From Halalkalicoccus jeotgali B3 (GTDB taxonomy: Archaea; Halobacteriota; Halobacteria; Halobacteriales; Halalkalicoccaceae), in the NCBI RefSeq assembly GCF_000196895.1, contig NC_014300.1, forward strand, positions 1 through 44,576: a stretch of DNA of 44,576 bases, in the 5' to 3' direction. Shown here piece after piece: positions 8,189 to 20,675 of this stretch; within the stretch, counting starts at the first letter, position 1, and each line of letters starts with the position of its first letter. The notes below the pieces were generated by a model. It was not told the origin of the DNA. It was given only the letters and a program-made list of their open reading frames with translations, and searched no databases. The position numbers were made by a program, and so were the translations under genes.

Positions 8189-10263
8189 GAGAGGTCTACT
8201 CCGCGGAGTCGGCGGGCGTTGATGGCGACGATAATCGTCGACAGCGACATGAATACTGCGCCCACTGCGGGCGAAAGCAGGATACCGATCGGTGCGAGTA
8301 CCCCCGCGGCGAGCGGGAGCGCGAAGACGTTGTAGCCGGTCGCCCAGACGAGATTCTCCTGCATCTTCCGGTAGCTCGCCTTCGAGAGGCGCACGAGCCG
8401 CATCACGTCGAGCGGGTTGTTCTCGACGAGGATGATGTCGCCAGATTCAATGGCCACGTCAGTACCGGAGCCGATGGCGATACCGACATCGGCCCGCGTC
8501 AACGCGGGTGCATCGTTGACTCCATCGCCGACCATTGCAACGAGCTTTCCCTCCTCTTGCAGCTGCGTGACCATTTGATCCTTCTCCTCGGGAAGCACCT
8601 CAGCGAAGTACTGGTCGATGTCTAACTCTTCGGAAACCGCGGCCGCGACGTCCTCGGAATCGCCGGTGATCATCGCCACCTCGATGTCCATATCATGGAG
8701 CGCTCGGATCGTTTGGTGGCTCTCCTCGCGGATGACGTCCGCGAGTGCGAACGCGGCGACCACATCGGTTTCCTCGCGGACGAGATAGATGACCGTCTGT
8801 GCGTTCGCGCCGGCTTCTTCGGCGAACGACGTGATGGATTCGGACCGCTCGATGTCGAATTTTCTGAGGAGGTTCGGTCCGCCGAGATGCACAGTCGTCC
8901 CATCCACGGTAGCGCGGACGCCGAGACCACGGAGGTTCTCGAACTCCGAGACCTGCGGACGGTCGACGTCGCGCTCGTCGGCCGCGTTCCGGATGGCACG
9001 GGCGATCATGTGCTCGGAGTCGCCCTCGACGGCCGCAGCCACGCCAAACGCCCGTGCTTCGTCCCAGTCTTCAGCCGTCTCGACGCCGACGACGCCCTGC
9101 TCACCCTTGGTGAGCGTCCCAGTTTTATCGAACATCACTGTATCGAGATTCCGGGACTCTTCCATGGCAATGCGGTCGCGGATGAGCATCCCGTTCTGGG
9201 CCGCGGTCGAGGTGTTGATTGCAACTACGAGTGGGACCGCGAGTCCAAGCGCGTGCGGACACGCGATGACGAGGACGGTGACGACACGTTCGAGGACCAT
9301 GATGTCGAAGCCAGTTGCGATGACCCAGCCGACCAGCGTGAGAGCCGCAACACCCAACGCGACGTAGAACAGCCAGCCCGCCGCCTGGTCGGCGAGCAAC
9401 TGCGTCCGGGATTTCGACTGCTGAGCTTCATCGACGAGACGCATGATACCCGCCAGCGTCGTCTCCTCACCCGTCGTGGTCACCCGCACACGGAGGCTGC
9501 CGTCCTGGTTGACCGTCCCGGCGACGACTTCGCTACCAGGATCTTTGTCGACCGGACGGGACTCGCCGGTTATCATCGACTCGTCGACCGATGACTCGCC
9601 CTCGATGACTTCGCCGTCGGCAGGGACGCTCGCGCCCGGACGGACGAGCACGACGTCGTCCTCGGTCAACTCATCAATCGGAACTTCCTCGGTGTCGCCG
9701 CCCTCGGTGACGCGCTCTGCGGTGTCGGGCATGAGCTTTGCGAGCTCGTCAAGTGCACCCGAGGCCTGCCGGACCGAGCGCATCTCCATCCAGTGGCCCA
9801 GCAGCATGATGTCGATCAGCGTTACGAGCTCCCAGAAAAACGGCGTCGTCCCCGGAAGGACGAGGCTCGCCAGCGAGTAGACGAACGCGACGGTGATCGC
9901 CAGCGAGATGAGCATCATCATGCCCGGCTCGCGGTTTTCGAGCTCCGTCCGCGCCATCGAGAGGAACGGCACGCCCCCATACGCGAAGACGACTACCGAG
10001 AGAATCGGCGTTATCCATTCACTGCCGGGGAAGACAGGTGCGGTGTAGTTGAAGATATCCTGGATGAATTCGCTGAAGACGATGACTGGAATCGAGAGAG
10101 CCAGCGATATCCAGAAGCGTCGGCGGAACATCTCCTCGTGACCTGAGTGGTCCGTCTGAGCGATGTCATCGCCGCTATCGCCGGGCCGGTGGGTCGGCGG
10201 TGTGTCGGTGGTTGCAGGTTCGTTTCCTCGTTCGGTTTCGTCACGTATCGAATGTTCGCTCAT
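8185..10263 (-). CDS. copB: CopB-type copper-exporting P1B ATPase (CPH class)
   Basis: A 692-residue P1B heavy-metal ATPase. The transmembrane metal site is CPH (near residue 335), the mark of the CopB/P1B-3 class that exports copper. The actuator loop TGES, the phosphorylation motif DKTGTLT (Asp near 378), the HP-loop equivalent SEHMIARAI, and the hinge MITGDSEDV and [10 protein letters not shown] are all present. There is no N-terminal HMA domain, only a short His-containing head (DHSGH). ATG 10263 was preferred to an upstream start that would run into the oxidase gene. The gene lies 26 bases after the multicopper oxidase and overlaps the following methyltransferase. The product should sit in the cytoplasmic membrane and pump copper out. 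Confidence 0.93.
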   Translation of the reverse strand: MSEHSIRDETERGNEPATTDTPPTHRPGDSGDDIAQTDHSGHEEMFRRRFWISLALSIPVIVFSEFIQDIFNYTAPVFPGSEWITPILSVVVFAYGGVPFLSMARTELENREPGMMMLISLAITVAFVYSLASLVLPGTTPFFWELVTLIDIMLLGHWMEMRSVRQASGALDELAKLMPDTAERVTEGGDTEEVPIDELTEDDVVLVRPGASVPADGEVIEGESSVDESMITGESRPVDKDPGSEVVAGTVNQDGSLRVRVTTTGEETTLAGIMRLVDEAQQSKSRTQLLADQAAGWLFYVALGVAALTLVGWVIATGFDIMVLERVVTVLVIACPHALGLAVPLVVAINTSTAAQNGMLIRDRIAMEESRNLDTVMFDKTGTLTKGEQGVVGVETAEDWDEARAFGVAAAVEGDSEHMIARAIRNAADERDVDRPQVSEFENLRGLGVRATVDGTTVHLGGPNLLRKFDIERSESITSFAEEAGANAQTVIYLVREETDVVAAFALADVIREESHQTIRALHDMDIEVAMITGDSEDVAAAVSEELDIDQYFAEVLPEEKDQMVTQLQEEGKLVAMVGDGVNDAPALTRADVGIAIGSGTDVAIESGDIILVENNPLDVMRLVRLSKASYRKMQENLVWATGYNVFALPLAAGVLAPIGILLSPAVGAVFMSLSTIIVAINARRLRGVDLS

Positions 10264-10289
10264 AGTAGTGTAGTGTCCTGTTTTCGTGT

Positions 10290-11783
10290 TCAGCCGGTGT
10301 ATTCGATGATACGTCCCATACCGCCGTCGAGATGGTAGATGTTGTGACAGTGGAACAGCCACTCGCCAGGATTGTCCGCGAGGAAGTCAATCGTGACCCG
10401 GCCCATGTGGCCCGGCACCATCACCGTGTCCTTGAGCACGTCGCCGACGTGGAAGAAGTGTCCGTGGAGATGCATTGGGTGAGCGACTGGACTTCGATTG
10501 TTCAGCCGTATCCGAACGTGCTCGCCAGCCTTCACGGCAAACGGGTCCGCGTCGGGGAATCGCTGGCCGTTGATGAGCCACGTTCCCGGACCGCGGCCTG
10601 CCGAGAGGGTGACATCGAACGTCCGGTCCGGTGACCCCTGTAGCCCCTCGATGGATTCAACCGCGTGAAGGTCGCCGTAGCCGAGCTGATTGCCATCGAA
10701 CGACGGTTTGCGTGGAGTGCCGGTAGCACCCTCGTAGCGCAGCGTCGCCGTGGCCGGTTGTTCGTCGCCATCGACCGACCGGGCCTCGATGGCCCACGCT
10801 CCGGGATTGTTCGCTTCGACGACTGCATCGTAGCGCTCGCCGGGACCGAAGGCGAACGAGTCGGTCGTGACGGGTTCGACGGGCTGGCCATCGGCGTGGG
10901 TGATGTTCAGTCGATGGCCACCGAGACCGACGCGAAACGTCGTCGCCCCGCTGGCGTTGATGAATCGGACTCGGAGCCATTCGCCCTTTTCGATGGTGAA
11001 CTCCGATGGATTCGACGGAAGACGGCCGTTTGCGAGCAGGCCCGCGTAGTCCGGACGTGAGGCCATGTTCATACCACCGTCCATCTGATTGCGACCCATA
11101 CCTCCACCCATTCCACCACCCATACCGCCTCCGCCCTGAACGGCCCATTCGGATTCCGGCTGCGGGGCACCCCGCAGGTAATCGTTGAAGATCACGACGA
11201 TGTCGCGGTCGAACGCAACGTGTGGCGACTCCTCCTCGACGATGAGCGGGCCGATGAGGTGGCGGTCGAGCTGTAGCCCAATATGACTGTGATAGAAATA
11301 CGTCCCGGCCGGGACCGCTTCGAAGGTGTAGGTGAACGTGCCGTCGGGTTCGACGGGCGCTTGCGTGACGTTCGGCACGCCGTCCATCGGGTTGGCGAGC
11401 GGAATCCCGTGCCAGTGTATCGTCGTTGGGTCGGGCAGCTGGTTTTCGAGGCTGACCTGAAGCACGTCGCCCTCGGCGACCCGCAGTTCCGGTCCGGGCG
11501 TCTGTCCGTCGTAGAGCCATGCGGGATTCGAGCGTTCGGTTCCGTTGGGCGAAATCGGGCCGGTCGTGGCAGTGAGCGTTCGCTGCTGATCAGCGTTTTT
11601 CGGGACGGTCGGTGACTGCGAGGTGGCTGCTTCGGGCGATGGCTCGGCGCTTGCTGGGGCCGAAGCCACGGTCGGCGTGGACGAATCGGTGCTCGACGAC
11701 GAAGACGAACAGCCGGCAAGCATGCTAAGAGACGCGCCCCCGGTGGCTGCGAGCAGCTCTCGTCGAGAGATATCCAGGTTCAT
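10290..11783 (-). CDS. Multicopper oxidase, Met-rich, Tat lipoprotein
   Basis: A 497-residue multicopper oxidase. It has a Tat signal ([11 protein letters not shown]) with lipobox LAGC at residues 22-25, so it should be anchored outside the membrane. The four copper-ligand blocks are visible: [23 protein letters not shown] and the C-terminal [15 protein letters not shown], which holds the type 1 Cys. Residues 216-236 form a Gly/Met-rich insert ([10 protein letters not shown] ... MDGGMNM), like the copper-binding loops of CueO-type cuprous oxidases. The likely role is oxidising Cu(I) outside the cell. It starts 10 bases after the SHOCT gene and precedes copB by 26 bases, so the three form an operon. 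Confidence 0.93.
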   Translation of the reverse strand: MNLDISRRELLAATGGASLSMLAGCSSSSSSTDSSTPTVASAPASAEPSPEAATSQSPTVPKNADQQRTLTATTGPISPNGTERSNPAWLYDGQTPGPELRVAEGDVLQVSLENQLPDPTTIHWHGIPLANPMDGVPNVTQAPVEPDGTFTYTFEAVPAGTYFYHSHIGLQLDRHLIGPLIVEEESPHVAFDRDIVVIFNDYLRGAPQPESEWAVQGGGGMGGGMGGGMGRNQMDGGMNMASRPDYAGLLANGRLPSNPSEFTIEKGEWLRVRFINASGATTFRVGLGGHRLNITHADGQPVEPVTTDSFAFGPGERYDAVVEANNPGAWAIEARSVDGDEQPATATLRYEGATGTPRKPSFDGNQLGYGDLHAVESIEGLQGSPDRTFDVTLSAGRGPGTWLINGQRFPDADPFAVKAGEHVRIRLNNRSPVAHPMHLHGHFFHVGDVLKDTVMVPGHMGRVTIDFLADNPGEWLFHCHNIYHLDGGMGRIIEYTG

Positions 11784-11793
11784 ATAATTGGAG

Positions 11794-12129
11794 TCAGTCG
11801 CTTTCGAGTTTCTCCCGGCGAGTTTCGAACTCCTCGTCGGAGAGGTCGCCGCGTGCGTAGGCGCTCCGGAGTTCCTCCAGCGCAGTATCACGCGAGTCGG
11901 TGTGGCCGGCTACGCGACGGACGAGGAGATAGCCGGCTCCGAGAACCACGAGAAGCACGACGAGCGGGACGAGAAGCCCGACGAGTCCGGCGTTCCCGCC
12001 CGCGCCATAGCCGTACATCCCACCCATCATCGGCATTGCGAATCCCATCATGAGCATCGGAGCCAACACGAGGATGGCGAGACCGACCAGTAGTATCGTC
12101 GCAAGGTCCGTCCGAGTAGAGTTGGCCAT
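11794..12129 (-). CDS. Small membrane protein with C-terminal SHOCT domain
   Basis: A 111-residue protein. Two membrane segments lie near residues 8-35 (Met-rich: LAPMLMMGFAMPMMGGMYGYG) and 48-70. The last 30 residues (LEELRSAYARGDLSDEEFETRREKL) form a SHOCT motif, an oligomerisation or localisation module. The Met-rich loop could bind copper, which fits the position between DUF302 and multicopper oxidase genes. It starts four bases after the DUF302 stop and ends 10 bases before the oxidase start. Confidence 0.85.
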   Translation of the reverse strand: MANSTRTDLATILLVGLAILVLAPMLMMGFAMPMMGGMYGYGAGGNAGLVGLLVPLVVLLVVLGAGYLLVRRVAGHTDSRDTALEELRSAYARGDLSDEEFETRREKLESD

Positions 12130-12133
12130 CGCC

Positions 12134-12529
12134 TCACGCCTCCTCGCCAACGGTTTCAAGGACGCGCTCGAAGCGCTCGTAGACTTCTTCGGCGATGGAA
12201 TCAAGCGCGGGGTTGTCGGTGATGCCGACGAGCTGTCCGGGATCGACCGCGCTCACGGTCACACTGTCGTCGGATTCGTAGACGATGACGTTGCATGGCA
12301 GGAGCGCACCCAGTTCGGGTTCTTCGTCGAGACCTTCGTGGGCGAGCTGTGGGTTACATGCACCGAGGATGCGGTACTGTCGAGTGTCGACGTCGAGTTT
12401 CTGTTTGAGCGTCTCACGGACATCGATATCGCTGAGGACACCGAATCCTTCGTCTTCAAGTGCATCAGTTGTCGCGGCCACTGCTTCGTCGAGCGATTCG
12501 TCGGCGGTCGTGGTGAGCGTGTACGTCAT
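12134..12529 (-). CDS. DUF302 family protein
   Basis: A 131-residue DUF302 protein. It shows the family layout: an N-terminal strand (YTLTTTADESLDEAV), a helix, then GFGVLSDIDV, and a core NPQLAHEGL followed by LLPCNVIVYE. The function is unknown, although DUF302 genes often accompany metal or sulfur stress genes. ATG 12529 begins at the conserved core; the upstream extension is not family-like. A TATA-like caatatagtgta on the minus strand at about 12564-12575 gives this gene its own promoter. It heads the DUF302-SHOCT-oxidase-copB-methyltransferase operon. Confidence 0.87.
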   Translation of the reverse strand: MTYTLTTTADESLDEAVAATTDALEDEGFGVLSDIDVRETLKQKLDVDTRQYRILGACNPQLAHEGLDEEPELGALLPCNVIVYESDDSVTVSAVDPGQLVGITDNPALDSIAEEVYERFERVLETVGEEA

Positions 12530-12612
12530 AGGCTTGGTTGTGTGTAGTAGTGTGTCTTCTACACTATATTGTCCCTTGGATTTCTTTTGTGCGGTGGAAT
12601 AGGGTGGAATGC

Positions 12613-12810
12613 TCACACCGAGGCTTCGTAACCCGTGTCTTCGACTGCTCGGACGATGGCGTCGCTGTCAGGGTCACCCTCAATTGTGGCGTTTTCCGCC
12701 TCGTGATCCGCACGGACATCCGAGACGCCGGAGATGCCCTGAAGTGCCTCCTCGACAGTCTGTTCACAGTGCTCGCAGCTCATTCCTTCGACTGTGATTG
12801 TCGTCGTCAT
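12613..12810 (-). CDS. copZ: CopZ-like HMA-domain copper chaperone
   Basis: A 65-residue single heavy-metal-associated domain. The metal loop is GMSCEHC and the chain ends in the usual (V)EDTGYEA motif. It should carry Cu(I) in the cytosol to the P1B ATPases. ATG 12810 gives a full beta-alpha-beta-beta-alpha-beta domain. It is divergent from the AsnC-TRASH regulator at 12943, with 132 bases between starts. The CopA-type ATPase at 13645, which has two HMA domains of its own, is the likely partner. Confidence 0.93.
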   Translation of the reverse strand: MTTTITVEGMSCEHCEQTVEEALQGISGVSDVRADHEAENATIEGDPDSDAIVRAVEDTGYEASV

Positions 12811-12942
12811 ACAGGTAATCCTATGCCCGCCTGATTTATTCCGATTTCTGCTTCGATAGTGGTGGTTTGATGACCCGGAAGCTGTTGGTTCCAAAGTGGA
12901 TATTCGGAAGAGCATTTAGTGGTTGATGCCGTCAGTAACAGT
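12811..12942. promoter_or_regulatory. Divergent promoter region of copZ and the copper regulator
   Basis: 132 bases separate the two starts. An inverted motif ttggttccaa lies within it, and a TATA-like catttag sits about 27 bases before the regulator's ATG. The TRASH regulator is likely to bind here, judging from position alone. Confidence 0.5.
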
Positions 12943-13539
12943 ATGCGCGATCTCGATGAAACGGACCTCGAAATCCTCGACCTGTTGCTGAGCGATGCAC
13001 GTCAGCCGTGGAGCGAAATCGCCGAGGTGGTTGATCTGTCGCCACCGGCTGTCTCAGAGCGTGTCAAGCGGCTACAGGAGATAGGCATCATCCGTCGCTT
13101 TACCGTCGATGTCGACCGGTCACAGCTTTACGAGGGCGTTCCCATTCTCCTGAAGCTCACGGTTAAATCGGAACGGTTCGAATCCGTCCGTGCAGAGCTT
13201 CTCGAAGCCGAAGCAGTCGAATACGTGTTCACGACCGCCGAACACGATCTCCTCTGCTACGCACTCGTTGTCGATGGCGATGTCCCAACGTGGCTTGCAG
13301 AGATACTCGACGTACGGAGCATCAAGGACTACGACGTACAGCTTCTGACGGGTGTCAAATGGACGCCCACCCTCAGGGAAACGAAGTTCGCTCTGACGTG
13401 TGCTGAGTGCGGCAATACCGTCACCCGTGAAGGGACTGCCGCCCGTATCGGCGACGAACTCCACCAGTTCTGCTGTTCCTCGTGTGAAGCCCGGTTTGAA
13501 GAGCAGTACGAACGGATGGAAGAGGAAGCAACAGGGTAG
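12943..13539 (+). CDS. Lrp/AsnC-family copper-responsive regulator with TRASH domain
   Basis: A 198-residue regulator with an AsnC-type winged helix (LEILDLLLSDARQPWSEI, PPAVSERVKRLQEIGIIRRF), a central Lrp-like region, and a C-terminal TRASH domain (CAECGNTV ... FCCSSCEARF) with Cys pairs for metal. A GTG further upstream is in frame, but ATG 12943 fits the paralogue and the TATA-like box. It lies between divergent copZ and downstream copA, which starts 105 bases after its stop. This matches the known layout in which such a regulator controls a Cu ATPase in Halobacterium. It shares domain order and length with the 3328-3924 gene, so the island carries two copies. Confidence 0.9.
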   Translation: MRDLDETDLEILDLLLSDARQPWSEIAEVVDLSPPAVSERVKRLQEIGIIRRFTVDVDRSQLYEGVPILLKLTVKSERFESVRAELLEAEAVEYVFTTAEHDLLCYALVVDGDVPTWLAEILDVRSIKDYDVQLLTGVKWTPTLRETKFALTCAECGNTVTREGTAARIGDELHQFCCSSCEARFEEQYERMEEEATG

Positions 13540-13644
13540 ATTGACTCTCATCGCAACCACTTTCGAACCATAAGTCTGCACAGGCCTGAGCCTTGAGTAT
13601 CATAAGAACAACCGCATTAAACGAGCATCACGTAGTTACTGGTG

Positions 13645-16275
<2,631 letters not shown>

Positions 16276-16582
16276 CGAAGCGGAAGCCTTCTCTCTATGA
16301 CCAGTCTCACACATCAAATGATCAGAATACATCTGAAGTAACAAGGATACAGTAAGCCAACCGATCTCAAGGCTTGTTCCAATCGATGGGATAGACGTCG
16401 AACCCATCTTCGAGTAATCGGCAGACGACGCTCTTGTCTGGCTGTAAGTCGGGGAATGTAGGGACCAGTAATTTTTATGATATCGTGGACAGCACTGCGA
16501 TCAATGACTGACTCTCGGAGCCGTTCGCCCCCTCGCGCGTGGCCGTCGTCGCGGTGTTCGACCAACCGCGGGAATCTGGATT

Positions 16583-16819
16583 ATGTTGGTCCTGCCGATG
16601 CTCGATATCGGACTGTTTCAGGACCCGCTGTTCGTCCAGTCCAGCTACGAGTTGCGGATGAAGCTCTTTCCCGGGCATCATCCCTTCGCGTAATCGTCGA
16701 TACCGGTTTTACACCGATGTCAATACGTTAGTCCCCACGGCTGGGCGGTTGGCTACCTTCTCCTCGCTATCTTCCTTGTAGTGGGCGTGTTCTACCGGCG
16801 AACACGCTTGGAGCGATAG
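16583..16819 (+). pseudogene. Remnant of a small membrane protein
   Basis: Frame 2 reads MLVLPMLDIGLFQDPLFV, then a charged stretch ending in HHPFA, an in-frame TAA at 16691, and then HGWAVGYLLLAIFLVVGVFY with basic residues and a TAG at 16817. The hydrophobic-charged-hydrophobic pattern looks like a two-segment membrane protein with one stop. No family was recognised. The 560-base gap 16276-16837 holds no other gene I can support. Confidence 0.4.
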
Positions 16820-16837
16820 TTGGTCACTACGCTCCGT

Positions 16838-17410
16838 TTATCCCAACAGATACCGGAGCCACGGATTGGATTCAACCACGCTAAGCTGTTCGAGATAGGA
16901 ATCGAGGCCCAGAATCCGCCCGGCACCGAACGCGCCCAAGCCGAACAACAGGACCGCATACACGAGGTGGTCGTCGACGACCCAGCCGTTGGCGAGCGGG
17001 AGTCCGGCCAGCAGACCACCCTCAAGGCTAGCCGCCCAATAAAACAGCATCATCACCGCGCCCCAGAACGCACTCCATCGGACGAACGCACCGAGGATGA
17101 GCGCGAGTCCGGTCAGCGTGAGACCCCACATGTTCAACAGGTCGATGAGGGGACTGCCAGCCATATCGACCCACGCACCCATCAGTGGATTGCCCTCCGG
17201 GACTGCACCCGTCAAGAACCCAGCCGCAGTCCAGTTGTTTGCTGGATCATCATCGAGATACGTGATGAGTTTGGTAATCCCGCCCTGAAAGAGCGTCCAT
17301 CCCATCATGATTCGAAGCAGGAACAACGAGTAGCCGATCCATCGTTCGGAATAGTCAAATCTCACCGACCGATTCAATATCTCCGTTTCGAGCGTATTCG
17401 TCGTCGACAT
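16838..17410 (-). CDS. DoxX/DoxD-like membrane protein
   Basis: A 190-residue membrane protein with about four hydrophobic segments. The motif LRIMMGWTLFQGGITKL near residues 32-48 and the later WGLTLTGLALILGAFVRWSAFWGAVMMLFYW are characteristic of the DoxX/DoxD family. The substrate is unknown; relatives are linked to quinone or thiosulfate metabolism and redox stress. ATG 17410 removes an implausible upstream extension. The gene is alone on its strand, between the CopA ATPase and the YHS permease, and is likely part of the same stress island. Confidence 0.83.
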   Translation of the reverse strand: MSTTNTLETEILNRSVRFDYSERWIGYSLFLLRIMMGWTLFQGGITKLITYLDDDPANNWTAAGFLTGAVPEGNPLMGAWVDMAGSPLIDLLNMWGLTLTGLALILGAFVRWSAFWGAVMMLFYWAASLEGGLLAGLPLANGWVVDDHLVYAVLLFGLGAFGAGRILGLDSYLEQLSVVESNPWLRYLLG

Positions 17411-17815
17411 GATACAGTATCTACTGACACGTCGATGCTTTATTGCGATTATGGCTTTCACAGTTCCGGTAATATCACCGACAACCTTCGAACTAAAGCA
17501 GGGGTCATAGAACCATGAAAATCCAGCTGAAACCGAGATAGAGGAAATCTACGGCTCAAATTGATATTCGTGATTATTACTGTTCATATCAATATAGTGT
17601 CAGTTGTTTGTCCGCTCTCAATACGACGAAATCCGCCTTCAAATAGAGAGAATCAATAGTGTACTGCTTTTATTCCGTCCGCAGACGCCAATAATTCTCT
17701 TCTATACTGCCGTCGGGTCCGGTTGATAGTGTCTTCCAATTCCGCAATATAGCGCCTCTCTTTCTTCGGTTTCTGAGCAACAATCGACAAAAATGATGCC
17801 CACCTCATTCGAACT
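17411..17815. other. AT-rich intergenic region
   Basis: A 405-base stretch with visibly lower GC than its neighbours, between divergent DoxX and permease genes. It should hold both promoters. I see no confident gene; a 51-codon minus-strand frame at 17653-17808 is discussed among the rejected items. Confidence 0.5.
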
Positions 17816-19216
17816 ATGCCGACAACACTCGTCGATGGAGTTCTCGAATCACTCCGCATCGGCGTTGGGTTCTTGTGGGTCGCTGCGTGGGCAATCATCA
17901 TGGGGCTGGTCATCACCAGCCTCGTCCAAGTGTACGTCTCCAAAGAGCGTATGGCGAAGGTTCTCGGTGAGGGAGACCTCTCCGGTCTCACGAAAGCGAC
18001 GCTGTTCGGTGCCGCGAGTAGTGGCTGTAGTTTCGGCGCTGTCGCCATCGGCAAAGGGCTATTCAAAAAGGGTGCTCACGTTGTGAACTTCCTCGCGTTC
18101 ATGTTCGCTTCGACGAATCTCATCGTCGAGCTGGGTTTGATGATCCTGCTACTGCTCGGCTGGGAGTTCCTCGTCGCCGAACTCCTCGGCGGGATCATCC
18201 TCATCGCCGTCATGGCGCTGCTCGTTCATCTGACGCTCCCTGAAAATCTCTTCGAGGACGTGCGAGCGGAACTCACCCAGCGTGATAGAGAACAGGGTGT
18301 CACCGAAGACCCGACCTGTGGGATGGAAGGCAAAGACGAGTATTCGCTCGTCACCGACGGGGGCCAGACAGTGAAATTCTGTTCAGCGGGCTGCATGGAG
18401 ACCTACGAACAGGAGATGGCCAGCAGCGGTGGCTGGCGCGACGAACTGCTCTCATGGGGCGGCTGGTACAAGATCGGTAACCAGTATCGTAAGGAGTGGT
18501 CGATGATCTGGACCGACGTCATCGCGGGCTTTCTCATCTCCGGGTTCGTCATCGTGTTCATCCCGCAGTGGGTCTGGAACGCGCTATTCTTACAGGGCGA
18601 CGGGCTGCTCGTCAGTGCTGAAAACGCGATCATGGGCGTTGCAATCGCCGTCATCAGCTTCGTCGGCAGCATGGGCAACGTCCCGTTCGCCGTCGCGCTC
18701 TGGGGCGGCGGCGTCAGCTTCGCCGGCGTTATCGCGTTCGTTTACGCCGACCTCATCACGATTCCTGTGCTGAACGTCTATCGGAAGTACTACGGTTGGA
18801 AAGTGATGACCTACATCCTCGGCGTGTTCTTCGTAACGATGGCCTTTTCGGGATTTCTCATGGAAGAGCTGTTCGACGTTCTCGGCATCGTTCCGAACCT
18901 CGCCGGCGGCCAGACCGCAACCGAACAGACGTACTTCGAACTCAACTACACGTTCTATCTCAACCTCATCGCGTTTGCGCTCTCGGGATTTCTCTTCTAC
19001 GTTTATCGGCGGGGTCTCGGTGCTCCGGGCCAGTACCGGGATCCAGTCTGTGGGATGCGGACCGACGAGGACGGTCCAACCGTCACTCACGATGATGAGA
19101 CGTACCACTTCTGTTCGGAGAGTTGCAAGCGTGTATTCACTAACGATCCCGACGGCTACTCCGACGTTCACCCGATTGCCTCTCCGACTGGCGGACAGGC
19201 TCACGACCATGACTAA
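17816..19216 (+). CDS. ArsP/SO_0444-like permease with two YHS/TRASH domains
   Basis: A 466-residue membrane permease. Residues 1-150 and 235-400 form two halves of about four helices each, as in the DUF318/ArsP family. The first half carries ASSGCSFGAVAIGKGLFKKGA, which holds the conserved Cys. Between the halves sits a YHS/TRASH metal domain (DPTCGM, Cys168; FCSAGC, Cys189/193). A second YHS domain lies at the C-terminus (DPVCGM, Cys412; FCSESC near 433-437), followed by a His-rich tail (HDHD). This suggests export of a soft metal or metalloid, with Cys domains handing the ion to the channel. The gene is followed after 65 bases by a Cys-rich protein and a methyltransferase. Duplicated YHS modules in one permease are uncommon. 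The exact substrate is unknown. Confidence 0.85.
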   Translation: MPTTLVDGVLESLRIGVGFLWVAAWAIIMGLVITSLVQVYVSKERMAKVLGEGDLSGLTKATLFGAASSGCSFGAVAIGKGLFKKGAHVVNFLAFMFASTNLIVELGLMILLLLGWEFLVAELLGGIILIAVMALLVHLTLPENLFEDVRAELTQRDREQGVTEDPTCGMEGKDEYSLVTDGGQTVKFCSAGCMETYEQEMASSGGWRDELLSWGGWYKIGNQYRKEWSMIWTDVIAGFLISGFVIVFIPQWVWNALFLQGDGLLVSAENAIMGVAIAVISFVGSMGNVPFAVALWGGGVSFAGVIAFVYADLITIPVLNVYRKYYGWKVMTYILGVFFVTMAFSGFLMEELFDVLGIVPNLAGGQTATEQTYFELNYTFYLNLIAFALSGFLFYVYRRGLGAPGQYRDPVCGMRTDEDGPTVTHDDETYHFCSESCKRVFTNDPDGYSDVHPIASPTGGQAHDHD

Positions 19217-19281
19217 ACACAGTAAACCGAACTCTGTCCAAATGGACGCCATCCTGAAGTGGTGCGTCATCCACGGGGGGA

Positions 19282-19680
19282 GTGAATACCGTGATTGAGC
19301 GCCTCCTGCACGCGTTCGGATACGCCCTCGCCTACGGATTGTTCTTCAGAGCGGAGACCCCCGAAACCGTCGTGCGTCGGTTGCGGCTCGCCTATCGACT
19401 CGTTGGCGTCCGTATCGAGCAAACAGCGAGCATCAACGGTATGGAACGAACTGTCTTTCGTTGCCCGTACCGGAGCCTCTTGGCCGGCCGCTACGGCGAG
19501 AAGTGGGTCTGTCACGAAAAGCTGGACCGCGTCGACGATGGCTACGTCACATATCTCAAACGACACAAGGGAATCGATTACAACCGACCGCGGAGTTGTG
19601 AGCAGCTGACAGGCTGTGAGGATTCCACGTGCTGTTTTTCGGAAGTATCGGAACCCGAGGTGAAAGAGAATGGGCCGTGA
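19282..19680 (+). CDS. Cys-rich protein, possibly ATC-hydrolase-like
   Basis: A 132-residue protein starting with GTG 19282 (GTG 19291 is also possible). The first 50 residues are helical. The rest has a Cys pattern: RCPYRSL, WVCHEKLDRVDDGY, RPRSCEQL, GCEDSTCCF. This order (CPY, then C, then an acidic-Tyr stretch, then CCF near the end) resembles the L-2-amino-thiazoline-4-carboxylate hydrolase-like family, but the match is by eye and weak. It overlaps the following methyltransferase by 11 bases, so the two are coupled. The Cys set could bind metal. The function is otherwise unknown. Confidence 0.7.
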   Translation: MNTVIERLLHAFGYALAYGLFFRAETPETVVRRLRLAYRLVGVRIEQTASINGMERTVFRCPYRSLLAGRYGEKWVCHEKLDRVDDGYVTYLKRHKGIDYNRPRSCEQLTGCEDSTCCFSEVSEPEVKENGP

Positions 19681-20539
19681 TGACGGTCAAACGCGCATCG
19701 CCGACCAGTTCTCGTCTCTGGGAGAGCGTGCTGCCATTTGGAAGGCGTTCGCCCTGTTTTTACCGACTAACCAATTCCTGAACGTCGGCTATTCCGAGTG
19801 GTATCAGCCGCATTTCGTCGGATTGAGCCAGCGTCGACTCGCCGAACGAATCGGTTCCGACATCGCTGCTCGGCTCGGGTCGACGGACGGTGTCTCTCTG
19901 CTGGATATCGGCTGTGGACGGGGTGGTCCCACCCTCCATCTCGCCACCGAGCACGGATTTGTGACCACGGGTATCGACCTCGTTCCGTGCAACGTCTCGA
20001 TGGCGAGGCGAAACGCGGCGGCAACCGTGGACGCGCAGTTCGTGGTTGGTGACGCGTTGCAGCTTCCATTCGAACGTGACTCGTTCAACGTCTGTACCGC
20101 CATCGATTCGCCACCCTACCTCCCAAACAAGCGTGAATTTCTCACGGAGATGGCGAGCGTGACCGTCGAAGACGGTCTCGTTGCCGTTTCGGATTTCGTT
20201 CGACCCGAATCGTTGTCACAGGAGGCGCGCGATACCGTCGATACGTTCGCGGATGCGTGGGATCTGGCTCCGATAGCGACGCTCGAACAGTACAAGAGAG
20301 CTATCGCTGTGAGCGGCCTCCACCTCGATGCGGCAGTCGACATCAGTCCCAACAGCATCGCTCGATTCCAGAAGTGGACGGGATTGTACCTGTCTCTGGC
20401 TCGGCGTGGTCTGCTGAAACCAGTCGAGCGGTTTCTGGATCGACGTAATATCGACTGCGACGCGATCACTGAGCAGGTATCTACTACTCATCCAGCACTT
20501 CCGTTATTGCGGCACGTCATCATCTATGCGCGAGCGTGA
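19670..20539 (+). CDS. SAM-dependent methyltransferase (UbiE/sterol-type)
   Basis: A 289-residue class I methyltransferase. Motif I is LLDIGCGRGGPTLHLA near residues 75-91, followed by TTGIDLVPCNVSMAR and a VVGDALQLPF binding motif. The NVGYSEWYQPHF start region and the later helical C-terminus resemble the sterol/tocopherol/glycine-sarcosine methyltransferase group. The substrate is unknown. It is translationally coupled to the Cys-rich protein and sits in an apparent operon with a YHS-permease. Methylation of a metalloid or an organic thiol before export is one possibility, but no arsenite-methyltransferase Cys set was recognised. Confidence 0.87.
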   Translation: MGRDDGQTRIADQFSSLGERAAIWKAFALFLPTNQFLNVGYSEWYQPHFVGLSQRRLAERIGSDIAARLGSTDGVSLLDIGCGRGGPTLHLATEHGFVTTGIDLVPCNVSMARRNAAATVDAQFVVGDALQLPFERDSFNVCTAIDSPPYLPNKREFLTEMASVTVEDGLVAVSDFVRPESLSQEARDTVDTFADAWDLAPIATLEQYKRAIAVSGLHLDAAVDISPNSIARFQKWTGLYLSLARRGLLKPVERFLDRRNIDCDAITEQVSTTHPALPLLRHVIIYARA

Positions 20540-20675
20540 CTGAGATTCGACTCCTCACCATCACACTCAAAAGTTGAGCTGGCAGATCTGTCATGAAGTG
20601 GTAGAGTGAAACCAATTTCAGTTGTCTAAATTTCGGATGAGAGTGTGCATGACGAATCTACCTAGCCGACCTCAG

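Noticed and set aside
17653-17808. 51-codon basic frame on the minus strand
   Set aside because: It is charged and could be real, but it sits in an AT-rich promoter gap with no motif or start signal to support it.
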